Below are positions 14,775 to 23,911 of a stretch of 64,000 bases of DNA, piece by piece; position 1 is the first letter of the stretch; each line of letters begins with the position of its first letter. The position numbers and the translations under genes are program-made. The stretch covers positions 1-64,000 of the forward strand of contig NZ_PPXD01000024.1 in NCBI RefSeq assembly GCF_002909375.1. The letters run 5' to 3'. This stretch comes from Cryobacterium zongtaii (lineage in GTDB: Bacteria > Actinomycetota > Actinomycetes > Actinomycetales > Microbacteriaceae). The notes beneath the pieces are model-generated. The model saw only the letters and a list, made by a program, of their open reading frames with translations. It was not told the DNA's origin and did no database searches.

Positions 14775-16415
14775 ATGGCTGTTTCTGCAGGAGCGCGGCG
14801 GTGGATCGGTTTGATAGCCGTCGCGCTGGGTGTGGCCCTTATCGTGGTGGATACCACCATCGTGAATGTGATCACCCCGTCGGTGATCGATGACCTGGGC
14901 ATCAATTCAAGTCAGGCGCAGTGGATTCAGGAATCCTACGCGATCGTCTTCGCGGCGCTGCTGTTGGTCTCCGGACGAATCGCGGACCTGCGCGGCGCTC
15001 GAAGCGTGTTCATCGGCGGTGTTGTCATCTTCGGTGCCACCAGCCTTCTCGCCGGATTGGCATCAAATGGCGAGATTCTCATCCTTGCCCGCTTCCTACA
15101 GGGCATCGGTGCCGCCGCTATCCTGCCGACGTCACTGGCGTTGCTGAACCACATGTTCACTGGCCCGGCCCGTGGTCAGGCGTTTGCCGTGTGGGGTTCC
15201 ACCATCGGTGCAGCCACCGCGCTGGGGCCGGTGCTGGGAGGCTGGCTCTCCGAGCACGCGTCGTGGCGGTGGGCGTTCGGGATCAACATCCCATTGGTCA
15301 TCATCATCCTGGTGATCGCTGTTATCTTCCTCCCACAACCCCCGCGTTCTCGGGGAAGCGTCGATGGCCTGAGCGCCGTGTTATCCATTCTCGGGTTGGG
15401 CCTGCTTGCGTTTGGCCTCGTCGAGGGCCGCGTCTATGGATGGGTGATGAGCGAACAGCCACTCACACTGTTCGGTGCTACGTGGGGTGCCGGGCTCTCC
15501 CCAGCGTTCGTGGCGCTCGTGCTCTCTGTCGTGCTGATGACGGTCTTCGTGTGCCGTCAGGTGGTGATCAGCCGTGTGAACAGCAAGCACCAGCCGCTCA
15601 TGGACGTGAAGCTATTCTCGATCTCGTCCTTCCGCAACGGCAACATCGCCACTCTGATCATTGGCCTGGGTGAATTTGGCATCATCGCCGTCCTGCCGCT
15701 GTGGTTGCAGTTCACTCTGGACTACACGCCGCTGGAAGCCGGAGCAACACTTGTCCCTATCGCTATCGGCAGCTTCGTTGCCAGCGGCATCAGCTTCCCG
15801 CTCTCCGCGAAGGTCTCTCCGCTGGCACTGGTGCGTATCGGTCTCATCCTTGAAGTAGTGGGACTTGCCGGCCTCGGCCTTGTTGCGGCCGTCACTGACG
15901 CGAATTGGTGGTTCATCGCCCTGGTCCTGTTCTTCTACGGGATCGGCGTCGGATTCGCCACGTCCCAGGTGACCAACGTGGTCTTGGCAGATGTTCCGGA
16001 AGGAGATGGCGGTCAGAGCTCGGGCATCCAGAGCACCTTCCGCCAACTGGGCTCGGCACTTGGTATCGCCGCCTTGACGACGGTATTCTTCTCCTCCCTG
16101 GGGAGCACCCTGCAGAACAAGCTAACCGAGGCCGGCCTCTCCGGGGCGGAGGCGAGCAATCTCAGCAACGCGGTCACCGACAGCGCCGGAGCCGCCATTG
16201 GGCCGCTGGCAGCGAACCCGGAAACAGTTTTCGTCGCCGATGCGGCGAGGGAAGCGATGACCCAAGCGATTGCGTTTGGTTCCTACCTCGCGGCCGGTTT
16301 CCTCATCATCGGGGTGATCGCCACCCTGCTCATTCCGAGCAAGCGGCTCACCGAGAAGGCACACGCCGACAGCGTTTCAACCGAGGCTCAAAAATCCGTA
16401 AGCGGCAAAGCGTGA
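14775..16415 (+). CDS. DHA2-family MFS drug efflux transporter (14 TM)
   Basis: About 546 residues. Seen: motif VVDTTIVNVITPSVIDDLG in helix 1, typical of 14-helix drug:H+ antiporters (EmrB/QacA group); RIADLRGARSVF as motif A; QGIGAAAILPTSLALLNHMF as motif B; and WGSTIGAATALGPVLGGWL as motif C (G-----GP--GG). The long hydrophobic protein would export drugs across the cytoplasmic membrane. ATG 14775 is preferred because GGAGG (14765-14769) precedes it; ATG 14763 is also in frame. The product shares a cassette with the FAD monooxygenase at 16558. Confidence 0.88.
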   Translation: MAVSAGARRWIGLIAVALGVALIVVDTTIVNVITPSVIDDLGINSSQAQWIQESYAIVFAALLLVSGRIADLRGARSVFIGGVVIFGATSLLAGLASNGEILILARFLQGIGAAAILPTSLALLNHMFTGPARGQAFAVWGSTIGAATALGPVLGGWLSEHASWRWAFGINIPLVIIILVIAVIFLPQPPRSRGSVDGLSAVLSILGLGLLAFGLVEGRVYGWVMSEQPLTLFGATWGAGLSPAFVALVLSVVLMTVFVCRQVVISRVNSKHQPLMDVKLFSISSFRNGNIATLIIGLGEFGIIAVLPLWLQFTLDYTPLEAGATLVPIAIGSFVASGISFPLSAKVSPLALVRIGLILEVVGLAGLGLVAAVTDANWWFIALVLFFYGIGVGFATSQVTNVVLADVPEGDGGQSSGIQSTFRQLGSALGIAALTTVFFSSLGSTLQNKLTEAGLSGAEASNLSNAVTDSAGAAIGPLAANPETVFVADAAREAMTQAIAFGSYLAAGFLIIGVIATLLIPSKRLTEKAHADSVSTEAQKSVSGKA

Positions 16416-16452
16416 ACTGGGTGCCCAACTCGCCCGCCCTTCTGCTCTGAGC

Positions 16453-16491
16453 GGTGGTCTCCGCCTCCCGACCGCGGGGGCGGAGACCACC
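16453..16491 (+). terminator. Strong hairpin between pump and monooxygenase genes
   Basis: GGTGGTCTCCGCC (16453-16465) and GGCGGAGACCACC (16479-16491) pair perfectly over 13 bp. No T tract follows, but it could terminate or attenuate transcription from the pump into the monooxygenase. Confidence 0.6.
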
Positions 16492-16557
16492 TCACTACCG
16501 GGGCCGGATTCACCGAATGAACCGGCAACCCTCGCCCACTCTGAAAGGAACCACCGC

Positions 16558-17832
16558 ATGCCGAATATGCGTGTACTGATCTCCGGAGCCAGCATCGCCG
16601 GCCCCGCCGCCGCCTACTGGTTGGCAAGATACGGGTGGGAGGTCACCATCATCGAGCGTGCCGCCCAACTGCGGGTGGGCGGGCACAATATCGACGTTCG
16701 CGGCGCCGGACGCGAAGTGGCCCGCCGCATGGGAATAGAACAGACCATCAGAGAGGCGACAACGGGTGAAAAGGGGACACGGTTCATCAACAGCAATGGC
16801 GAAACAGTCGCCGAGTTCCCAGCCTCGACCTCCGACACCGCAGGTGCGACAGCTGAGCTGGAGATCCTGCGCGGAGATCTTGCACGCATCATCATTGACA
16901 GCAACTCCACGGGTGTCGAGTACATCTTCGGCGACGTCATCACCGGCGTCACCGAATCCGCCGACGAAATCACCGTATCCTTCCAACACGGGCCTGACCG
17001 CTCCTTCGACGCCCTGGTGATAGCCGAAGGCATCAATTCCCGCACCCGAGCCCTGGTATACGGAGACGAGCCAGTCATCAGACACCTCGGCCTGTACACG
17101 ACATATTTCACCATTGACCGCACCCCCCACGATGACGATTGGGCGCACTGGTACAACACAACTCAAGGCCGGGCCGCTCTTCTGCGCCCCGACAACAAGG
17201 GCACCACCCGAGCCGCCCTCTCGTTCCTCTCCGGTCCGGAAGGATACGAAGACCTGCCCCCCAAACAACAGAAGACGGCAATACGCAACCGCTTCGCTGA
17301 CGCCGGATGGGAAATCCCCCGCATCCTAGAAGGTCTCGAAAGCGCAGAGGACATGTATCTGGACTACATCGGACAAGTACACGCCCCGAGCTGGTCCAAA
17401 GGCAAAGTGATACTACTTGGCGATGCAGCCTACTGCGCCTCACCCATCAGCGGCATGGGCACCAGCCTGGCCCTCGTCGGCGCGTACGTGCTGGCCGGAG
17501 AACTCGCATCCCATCCCCACGACACCGATACCGCAAACCAAAACTACGAACGCCTCATGAGGCCATACGTCCACCAAGCCCAACAACTGCCACCCGGTGC
17601 CCCCCGCATAGCAAACCCCAAAACCCGACCCGGCCTGGCGGTCTACAACGCTGCGCTCAAACTCGGCGCAACCCGCGCATTCAGCGCACTGGGCGAAAAG
17701 ATTTTTACACCACCGGCTGACAAGATCGAACTGCCCCACTACACACATCTGATCAAATCAACCTTTGTTTCCAACCAGAATTCCGATTCTCCTCAACAAA
17801 TACCCCACGATGATGAGGATCATGTCTCCTGA
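16558..17832 (+). CDS. FAD-dependent monooxygenase (class A; TetX/PHBH-like)
   Basis: A 424-residue class A flavoprotein monooxygenase. The FAD-binding Rossmann motif is ISGASIAGPAAAYWLARYGW (a G-S-GP variant of GxGxxG), followed by IIERA. EILRGDLARIIID holds the conserved Arg, and GKVILLGDAAYCASPISGMG contains the GD motif. Such enzymes hydroxylate aromatic or antibiotic substrates using NAD(P)H and O2. Together with MarR and an efflux pump, modification of a toxic aromatic or a tetracycline-, rifamycin- or anthracycline-like drug is plausible; the substrate is unknown. AAAGGA precedes the ATG. Confidence 0.82.
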   Translation: MPNMRVLISGASIAGPAAAYWLARYGWEVTIIERAAQLRVGGHNIDVRGAGREVARRMGIEQTIREATTGEKGTRFINSNGETVAEFPASTSDTAGATAELEILRGDLARIIIDSNSTGVEYIFGDVITGVTESADEITVSFQHGPDRSFDALVIAEGINSRTRALVYGDEPVIRHLGLYTTYFTIDRTPHDDDWAHWYNTTQGRAALLRPDNKGTTRAALSFLSGPEGYEDLPPKQQKTAIRNRFADAGWEIPRILEGLESAEDMYLDYIGQVHAPSWSKGKVILLGDAAYCASPISGMGTSLALVGAYVLAGELASHPHDTDTANQNYERLMRPYVHQAQQLPPGAPRIANPKTRPGLAVYNAALKLGATRAFSALGEKIFTPPADKIELPHYTHLIKSTFVSNQNSDSPQQIPHDDEDHVS

Positions 17833-17989
17833 CCTCTCAGAGACCCGCATCAACAGACAAGGCATGATTGCTTCGATTTACCGGAACCCTTGGAGCAATA
17901 GTCATGACCCCGCTCACCCTCACCCCGGCCGGAATTCTCCCGACCGCGAGCTCCAACTCACCTGGCGGAAACCGCCGGGACCCGGCCGC

Positions 17990-18335
17990 ACCGATGATGA
18001 TCTCCGGCGGTACCGTCATCGCCCCGGAGGGCGTGCACTCGCCAGGCTGGGTCGATATCCGTGCTGATTGCCCCGTCGAGGACCTCGATGGGGTTGTTCC
18101 TGGTGGCCAGCTCGAGCATGGATACTTCGGAGAAGTAGCGTCGTTCGCCAGCTCCCCACTCGTCGTGCGGCTCGATCAAAACCAACCCGGCCAGGCGCAA
18201 CAGAGCTGCAGCGTTGGGAAACACGCCGACGACGTCGGTGTGGCGTTTGATTTGTTCACCCGTTCCAGCGAGTTTGTGGACCAGATCTGGCGCCAGTGCC
18301 GCCGCAGGAACGCAGCGAACTCATGGTCGACACCA
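17990..18335 (-). pseudogene. IS256-family transposase C-terminal remnant
   Basis: The minus strand reads AFLRRHWRQIWSTNSLERVN, then shifts frame by one and continues IKRHTDVVGVFPNAAALLRL, AGLVLIEPHDEW and RRYFSEVSMLEL. This matches the end of IS256-type (mutator) transposases (WSTNPLERVNKEIKRRTDVV). The N-terminal two-thirds is missing and the frame is broken near 18245. It abuts the IclR gene and marks the right border of the resistance-like cassette. Confidence 0.8.
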
Positions 18336-18352
18336 TGGCCGGCGAGTCGCTC

Positions 18353-19138
18353 TCACGGCTCTGAATGCGCGACGACGGCTGGTTGGGGTGCCCGCGGCGG
18401 CCAGGTGCTGGCGCCGAGTTCCCGGGAGATGTTTCGGGCCGTTTCGCGCAAGCTATTCAGCACGCTGGATTCAGGAGGCCACTCGCTCGTCGGAACGACA
18501 ACAGCGACCGCGGCAATGACAGTGCCGCGGGTGTCCACCACGGGCACCGCGACCGACGACTCACCCAGCACCGCCTCGTCCTCTTCGGTGGCGATGGCGT
18601 GTTCCGTAATCGAGGTTAACTGCATGGCGAGCTGGGCCGGGTCGGTGATCGTGGCGCCGGTGAGACTGCGGAGGGTTCGCCCCAGCAATTCGGAGGTGTA
18701 CTCCGGGCTATACGCGAGGAGAACTTTGCCCATTGCCGAGGCGTGAGCAGGGATGGACAGGCCCGTTTCGGGCATCTGCTGGCTGCCGTCAGGGCGCTCG
18801 TTGTGATGGATGACGATGACCTCGTCGAACAGCTGTACTCCCAAACGCGTGGACAGTCCGGTTCTGCGCGCGAGCTCGACGGTCCAGCGCATGGCCCGCG
18901 CGCGCACATCGAGCGTGTCGAGGTAGACATTCGAGAGTTTGAGCAGGGCCGGGCCGAGCAAGTACCGGCTGCCGCCGGGCTCCTGCGCGACAAGGCCGTG
19001 ACCCTGCAACGATTTGACGATGCCGTGCACGGTCGAGACCGGCAGTCCCAGTTCGGCGGAGAGTTCGGTGATGCCGAGGTGGCGTGCGCCCTGCAACGAT
19101 GAGAGCACTTTCGCCGCACGATCGATGGCTTGAATCAC
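18353..19138 (-). CDS. IclR-family regulator, likely of dha genes
   Basis: About 261 residues. The N-terminal winged helix is IQAIDRAAKVLSSLQGARHL, ITELSAELGLPVSTVHGIVK, SLQGHGLVAQ. The IclR effector domain follows (GLSIPAHASAMGKVLLAYSP is the conserved ASAmGKa/vlLA signature). GTG 19138 is chosen because GGAGGTG lies 6-12 nt upstream and IclR proteins begin at this point; an upstream in-frame ATG at 19249 lies in the operator region. Divergent from dhaK; the palindrome at 19228-19244 between them is a probable binding site. Confidence 0.85.
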   Translation of the reverse strand: MIQAIDRAAKVLSSLQGARHLGITELSAELGLPVSTVHGIVKSLQGHGLVAQEPGGSRYLLGPALLKLSNVYLDTLDVRARAMRWTVELARRTGLSTRLGVQLFDEVIVIHHNERPDGSQQMPETGLSIPAHASAMGKVLLAYSPEYTSELLGRTLRSLTGATITDPAQLAMQLTSITEHAIATEEDEAVLGESSVAVPVVDTRGTVIAAVAVVVPTSEWPPESSVLNSLRETARNISRELGASTWPPRAPQPAVVAHSEP

Positions 19139-19200
19139 ATCTGCACCTCCGGTTGATCTCTTCAGTATGCTGCGCCATTGACACTTCTTCATAACCCGTG

Positions 19201-19244
19201 TTGACATCCACCATCCTTCCGGAGGATATTCGACATTGTCGAAT
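19201..19244 (+). promoter_or_regulatory. dhaK promoter and palindromic operator candidate
   Basis: TTGACA (19201-19206) is followed after 18 bp by GATATT (19225-19230). The perfect palindrome ATTCGAC-ATT-GTCGAAT (19228-19244) overlaps the -10 and start region. An IclR-type dimer here could repress dhaKLM. Confidence 0.6.
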
Positions 19245-19348
19245 TGCATTCTGTGGCTTGTATTGAGTTGCGGGCGAACGCGTCTCGCGGATCCACCTCG
19301 AAAAGTTCAACGGAGAGCAAACATGAAGGTATACCTGGAGGTCTCAAC

Positions 19349-20347
19349 ATGAAGAAACTGATCAATTCCCCGGAGACGGTTCTGGCCGATTCCCTTATCG
19401 GCGTGGCGGCCGCGCACCCGGAACTTCGCGTCGACCACGTCAACCGCATCATCTATCGGGCAGCCCCAACGAGAGTAGGCAAAGTTGCCCTGCTCTCGGG
19501 TGGAGGTACCGGTCATGAGCCCCTCCACGGCGGTTTTGTCGGTGTGGGCATGCTTGACGCGGCCTGCGCTGGAGCGGTCTTCACCTCGCCGACGCCCGAC
19601 CAGATGCTCGAGGCGACAAAGGTTGTGGACAGCGGAGCGGGCGTGCTGCACATAGTCAAGAACTACACGGGTGACGTGATGAACTTCGAAATGGGCGCGG
19701 AACTCGCGGCGGCGGAGACCGGGATCACGGTTGCAGTTGTGGTCGTTAACGACGACGTGGCGGTCGAGGATTCAACGTTCACCGCAGGCCGCCGGGGTGT
19801 GGGCATCACGGTCCTGCTCGAGAAGATCGTGGGTGCGGCCGCTGAGGAAGGCCGCGACCTCGCCGCCGTCACCGCGGTGGCCCGCCAGGTCAATGAGTCC
19901 GGTCGCTCCATGGGAGTTGCCCTCACCAGCTGCACAGTCCCGTCGGCCGGGAAACCAACTTTCGAGCTCCCCGAAGACGAGATGGAGATCGGCGTGGGCA
20001 TTCACGGGGAGCCGGGACGCCGCCGCGTGCCGTTGGCCGGGGCCGCCGAGGTAGCCCGCCAACTCGTCGAGCCGATCCTCGCCGACCTGGACTTCACCGG
20101 GGCCCCGACGATCGTGATGCTGAATGGGCTAGGCGGTACCCCGTTGATCGAGCTCTATGTCATGTACGCCGAAGTCCGGAAGATCCTCGACGCTGCCGGC
20201 ATCACGGTCGCCCGCTCTCTCGTGGGCAATTACATTACGGCGCTGGACATGGCGGGCTGCTCTGTCACGATCCTCAAGGCTGACGAAGACCTGCTTCATC
20301 TGTGGGACGCACCGGTAAACACCGCCGGAATGCGCTGGGGGATCTAA
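19349..20347 (+). CDS. dhaK: Dihydroxyacetone kinase subunit K (substrate-binding)
   Basis: A 332-residue DhaK. Signatures: [47 protein letters not shown], and GVGIHGEPG with the His (residue 219) that forms a covalent hemiaminal with dihydroxyacetone. The PTS-type kinase phosphorylates dihydroxyacetone with phosphate from DhaM through DhaL-ADP. ATG 19349 follows a good GGAGGT. The operon dhaK-dhaL-dhaM is tight (4- and 3-nt gaps). Confidence 0.95.
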   Translation: MKKLINSPETVLADSLIGVAAAHPELRVDHVNRIIYRAAPTRVGKVALLSGGGTGHEPLHGGFVGVGMLDAACAGAVFTSPTPDQMLEATKVVDSGAGVLHIVKNYTGDVMNFEMGAELAAAETGITVAVVVVNDDVAVEDSTFTAGRRGVGITVLLEKIVGAAAEEGRDLAAVTAVARQVNESGRSMGVALTSCTVPSAGKPTFELPEDEMEIGVGIHGEPGRRRVPLAGAAEVARQLVEPILADLDFTGAPTIVMLNGLGGTPLIELYVMYAEVRKILDAAGITVARSLVGNYITALDMAGCSVTILKADEDLLHLWDAPVNTAGMRWGI

Positions 20348-20351
20348 CACC

Positions 20352-20996
20352 ATGACGAATGACACGATCGACCTTGATCAGCTCACCGGCTGGCTGACCC
20401 GGTTTCGCGATTTGGTGACTGAGAAGGTCGCTTACCTCACCGAACTGGATTCGGCCATCGGCGACGCGGACCACGGCTCGAACATGACCCGTGGCATGGG
20501 TGCGGTCCTCGAGAGAATCCAGGCCTCGCCGGTTGGCACCGTTGACGAACTGTTCAAGGGCGTGGGAATGACCCTGGTGACGTCGGTGGGTGGCGCCAGC
20601 GGCCCTCTGTACGGCACCTTTTTCCTGCGGATCGGTACCACGGCAGGACCGGTCAAGGCTCTGGACGCGTCCGGCCTGGCGGCGGCCCTCCGTGCAGGGC
20701 TGGATGGTGTCGTTGCCCGCGGCAAGGCTGAGGCGGGGGACAAGACCATGTTCGACGTTCTTGCTCCCGCGCTCGACGCGTTCGATGCCGCTCTTATCGT
20801 GTCTTCCGATATTTCTTCAGCAGCCCGTGCTGCCTACTCCGCCGCCCGAACGGGGCGGGATGCCACTGAACCTCTGCTCGCCCGCAAGGGTAGGGCAAGT
20901 TACCTGGGGGAGCGCAGCATCGGTCATGTCGATCCGGGAGCCGCGTCGACGTCGCTGCTCTTCCAAGCGCTGGCCGAGATCCTCGACGAGGAGTAG
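20352..20996 (+). CDS. dhaL: Dihydroxyacetone kinase subunit L (ADP-binding)
   Basis: A 214-residue DhaL. LTELDSAIGDADHGSNMTRG contains the conserved Asp residues that coordinate Mg-ADP, and VTSVGGASGPLYGTFF is the nucleotide-binding loop; KAEAGDKTMFDVLAPA and GRASYLGERSIGHVDPGA are further family signatures. DhaL holds ADP permanently, accepts phosphate from DhaM and passes it to dihydroxyacetone on DhaK. It lies 4 nt after dhaK and 3 nt before dhaM. Confidence 0.95.
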   Translation: MTNDTIDLDQLTGWLTRFRDLVTEKVAYLTELDSAIGDADHGSNMTRGMGAVLERIQASPVGTVDELFKGVGMTLVTSVGGASGPLYGTFFLRIGTTAGPVKALDASGLAAALRAGLDGVVARGKAEAGDKTMFDVLAPALDAFDAALIVSSDISSAARAAYSAARTGRDATEPLLARKGRASYLGERSIGHVDPGAASTSLLFQALAEILDEE

Positions 20997-20999
20997 ATC

Positions 21000-23450
21000 G
21001 TGATAGGAATCGTAGTTGTATCGCACAGCCCCCGTCTGGCGCAGGCAGCAGTGGACCTCGCGGTGGAGATGGTCGGGGTCAACGGGCCGGCCATCGCAAT
21101 CGCGGCCGGTGCCAGCGAAGGCGTCATCGGAACGGATGCGCTCAAAGTCTCCGAGGCCATCGCCGAGGTGTCCTCTCCCGAGGGCGTGCTCGTGATGATG
21201 GATCTAGGATCGGCTGTGATGAGCGCGGAAATGGCGCTGGAATTCTCGGACGACCCCGATGTGCCCGTCCGGCTCAGCAGCGCTCCCTTCGTTGAGGGTC
21301 TAATGGCGGCAGTCGTGCGAGCGGCGGGTGGCGCCACCCTCGACGACGTGGAACGTGAGGCCCGAGGCGCCCTCCGCGCCAAGCAGAGCCACCTAGGCGA
21401 CGAGGAGCCGGCCGGCCGTCCGGCCGATTCCGGCCCGGCGGCGGAACACACGATCCAGGTAATGCTGCTGAACCCCCACGGCCTGCACGCGCGACCGGTT
21501 TCGATGCTCGTCACCGCCATCAGCGCATTTGAGGCGACGGTGACGGTCGCCAACCTCCGCACCGGCAAGCCCCCTGTGCCGGCCAACAGCCCGACGGCAC
21601 TGTTGGCCGTCGGCGCCCGGAAGGGCGACACGATCTCTGTCGCAGCGGCCGGACGACAGGCCGTGGCGGCACTCGAGGCCGTGAGCGACCTGGTCTGCAA
21701 GGGCTTCGGGGAACTGGAGACCACAAACGCTCCCGCGCCCATTCCGGCACTGCCCGCGCCGCAACCGGAGGCACCGCCCTCGACCAAGGCGGCGTCGAAC
21801 CGGCCGCTAGGCGTAAGTCCTGGCCTAGCCGTCGGTCCGATCGTGCGGATGCAGGAGCCGATGGGTGAACCCGGACCGGCAGCCGAACTCTCCATGCGCG
21901 AACGGGAGGCGGCCGCGGAGAGAATCGTAACTGCCGCGACATCCGTTGCCCTGGCCTTCAGGGCCAAGGCGGTCCGGGTCAACGGAGCGGCGCAGGGGAT
22001 TCTGGAAGCGACGGCGCTGATGGCGGCCGATCCCGGATTGATCGATGCGGCCGTTTCCCGGGTGACCAAGCAGGGTCACACTCCAGAGCGCGCCGTTTGG
22101 GCGGCCGTGGGTGAGGTCGCGTCGCTCTTCAGCGAACAGGGCGGGCTCCTCGCCGAGCGCATCCCGGACCTGCACGACGTGCGCAACCGCATCGTGGCTG
22201 AGCTGCTCGGCCGTCCGGCACCGGGCCTGCCGGATCGTTCCGAGCCATATGTGCTCGTGGCCCGTGACCTGGCGCCCGCCGACACGGCGCTGATCGACCC
22301 CAAAGTGTGTCGGGCGATCGTCACCGTCGAAGGCGGCCCGACCTCCCACACGGCCATCCTCGCGCGTGCCCTCGGCCTACCCGCCGTGGTGGCGGCCCGG
22401 GATGCGATGGACCTGCCCGAGGGGAGCGTGGTGATCGTCGACGGCACGACCGGTGAAATCGTCGTGGACCCCACCGACGAGCAAGTGGTGCGAGCTGAGG
22501 GACAGGTCGGCCGGGTGGTCACCTTCGACGGCGCGGGAGCGACCAGAGACGGGCACCGTGTGCAGCTCCTCGCGAACGTGGCTTCGCCGGACAGCGTTGC
22601 CGCCGCGATCGAGGCGAACGCCGAGGGAGTCGGCCTCTTCCGCACCGAATTCTGCTTCCTCGACCACGCCGAAGCTCCGGGACTCGACGAACAGGTCGCC
22701 GCCTACCGTCAGGTGTTTGCCGCATTCCCTGGGAAGAAAGTGACGATTCGAACACTGGATGCGGGCGCCGACAAGCCGCTCGCGTTCGTCACGGCCGCGG
22801 ACGAGGTCAACCCTGCCCTCGGCATCCGGGGGTATCGCACCGCGTGGCAGCGCCCTGAACTGTTGGACACCCAGCTGCGGGCCATCGCCACGGCGGCGGC
22901 TGCAGAGGACGCCGTCGTCGGCGTCATGGCTCCCATGATCGCGACCGTCGACGAGTCTGCGGATTTTGCGGCCCGATGTGCCGCGCACGGCCTGCACAAC
23001 GTGGGTGTGATGATCGAGACTCCTGCCGCCGCCATCACCGCGAGCTCAATCCTCGAACGGGTGGACTTCGCGAGTCTGGGGACCAACGACCTTGCCCAAT
23101 ACACCATGGCGGCCGATCGGCTGATGGGAGAGCTCGCCCTGCTAAACGACCCCTGGCAGCCAGCGGTCCTGCGGATGATCCGGGAGGCTTGCCAGGCCGG
23201 TGTGGTGGCTGGTAAGCCGGTCGGGGTCTGCGGAGAGGCCGCGGCAGATCCGATGCTCGCCGCCGTCCTGGTGGGGTTCGGGGCAACCAGCCTGTCGATG
23301 TCCCCGCGCGCCCTGGGTGGCGTGGCGAAGTTACTGCGTGGCGTGACGCTGAATCAATGCCGGGATGCCGCGATCGCCGCGGTTGCCGCCGGTAGTGCCG
23401 ACGTGGCCCGGTCCGCCGCCGCTGTCCTGCTTGAGCCGACACGGGTGTAG
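21000..23450 (+). CDS. dhaM: DhaM fusion: EIIA(Dha)-HPr-Enzyme I phosphotransferase
   Basis: An 816-residue three-part protein starting at GTG. Residues 1-125: EIIA(Dha) (GIVVVSHSPRLAQ, phospho-His 9). Residues 150-235: HPr (NPHGLHARPVSML, His 163). A Pro/Ala linker follows. Residues 265-805: Enzyme I with GGPTSHTAILARALGLP (active His 450), the substrate-barrel GLFRTEFCFLD, and a C-terminal GVCGEAAADP. It can therefore run a full PEP-to-DhaL phosphorelay in one chain, unlike E. coli, whose DhaM lacks most of the Enzyme I barrel. Ends the dha operon. Confidence 0.93.
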   Translation: MIGIVVVSHSPRLAQAAVDLAVEMVGVNGPAIAIAAGASEGVIGTDALKVSEAIAEVSSPEGVLVMMDLGSAVMSAEMALEFSDDPDVPVRLSSAPFVEGLMAAVVRAAGGATLDDVEREARGALRAKQSHLGDEEPAGRPADSGPAAEHTIQVMLLNPHGLHARPVSMLVTAISAFEATVTVANLRTGKPPVPANSPTALLAVGARKGDTISVAAAGRQAVAALEAVSDLVCKGFGELETTNAPAPIPALPAPQPEAPPSTKAASNRPLGVSPGLAVGPIVRMQEPMGEPGPAAELSMREREAAAERIVTAATSVALAFRAKAVRVNGAAQGILEATALMAADPGLIDAAVSRVTKQGHTPERAVWAAVGEVASLFSEQGGLLAERIPDLHDVRNRIVAELLGRPAPGLPDRSEPYVLVARDLAPADTALIDPKVCRAIVTVEGGPTSHTAILARALGLPAVVAARDAMDLPEGSVVIVDGTTGEIVVDPTDEQVVRAEGQVGRVVTFDGAGATRDGHRVQLLANVASPDSVAAAIEANAEGVGLFRTEFCFLDHAEAPGLDEQVAAYRQVFAAFPGKKVTIRTLDAGADKPLAFVTAADEVNPALGIRGYRTAWQRPELLDTQLRAIATAAAAEDAVVGVMAPMIATVDESADFAARCAAHGLHNVGVMIETPAAAITASSILERVDFASLGTNDLAQYTMAADRLMGELALLNDPWQPAVLRMIREACQAGVVAGKPVGVCGEAAADPMLAAVLVGFGATSLSMSPRALGGVAKLLRGVTLNQCRDAAIAAVAAGSADVARSAAAVLLEPTRV

Positions 23451-23911
23451 CGAGCCCGAAACAACCCGCTAATCCGGTGGGGACCCGGACTGCTGCACTG
23501 CTCCGGAAGATGCCCGCCGAATCGTTGGACGATCGCTTGACTCGAGCGTACCCCCGGCGGCTCGGCGGGCATCTGCTGGTGCCGGGCCGCTCACGAGCGT
23601 CCGATTTGCACAGACGTGCATTGACGGTTTCTAAAATTAGAACCCATCTTCCAAAAATGCTGAATAGCATTCAGGAAATATGGCTTCGGAGGCGTATTTA
23701 CGCCTTGAAACTGATTTTGTGGGCCTTGATCTCGGATTGGGCGAACGTGCCAGAATCCGCTCGAAGGTGCGTTCGCCCGGCCGCTCGGCGCAGGACGCCC
23801 GTTTTCGGCCGGATCGGCGGGCGTAGTGTGAAATCTGTGACCCGGAAGACCGGTTCACCGCTACCGTCCCACAAAGATGTAGACGCAGTTCAACCAGGAA
23901 GAAGGTCTACG
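23451..23911. promoter_or_regulatory. Gap before gldA with several palindromes
   Basis: No gene is seen. GATGCCCGCCGA (23509-23520) and TCGGCGGGCATC (23572-23583) form a 12-bp perfect inverted repeat with a 51-nt loop, a possible dha terminator. Further on, an A/T-rich part holds CTGAAT-AGC-ATTCAG (23660-23674) and AGGCGTA-TT-TACGCCT (23690-23705). These are operator candidates for gldA; a promoter could lie around TTGACGG (about 23621). Confidence 0.5.

Noticed and set aside
20924-22069. Long minus-strand frame opposite dhaM
   Set aside because: Ser/Ala-rich antisense shadow of a well-supported gene, with no domain of its own.
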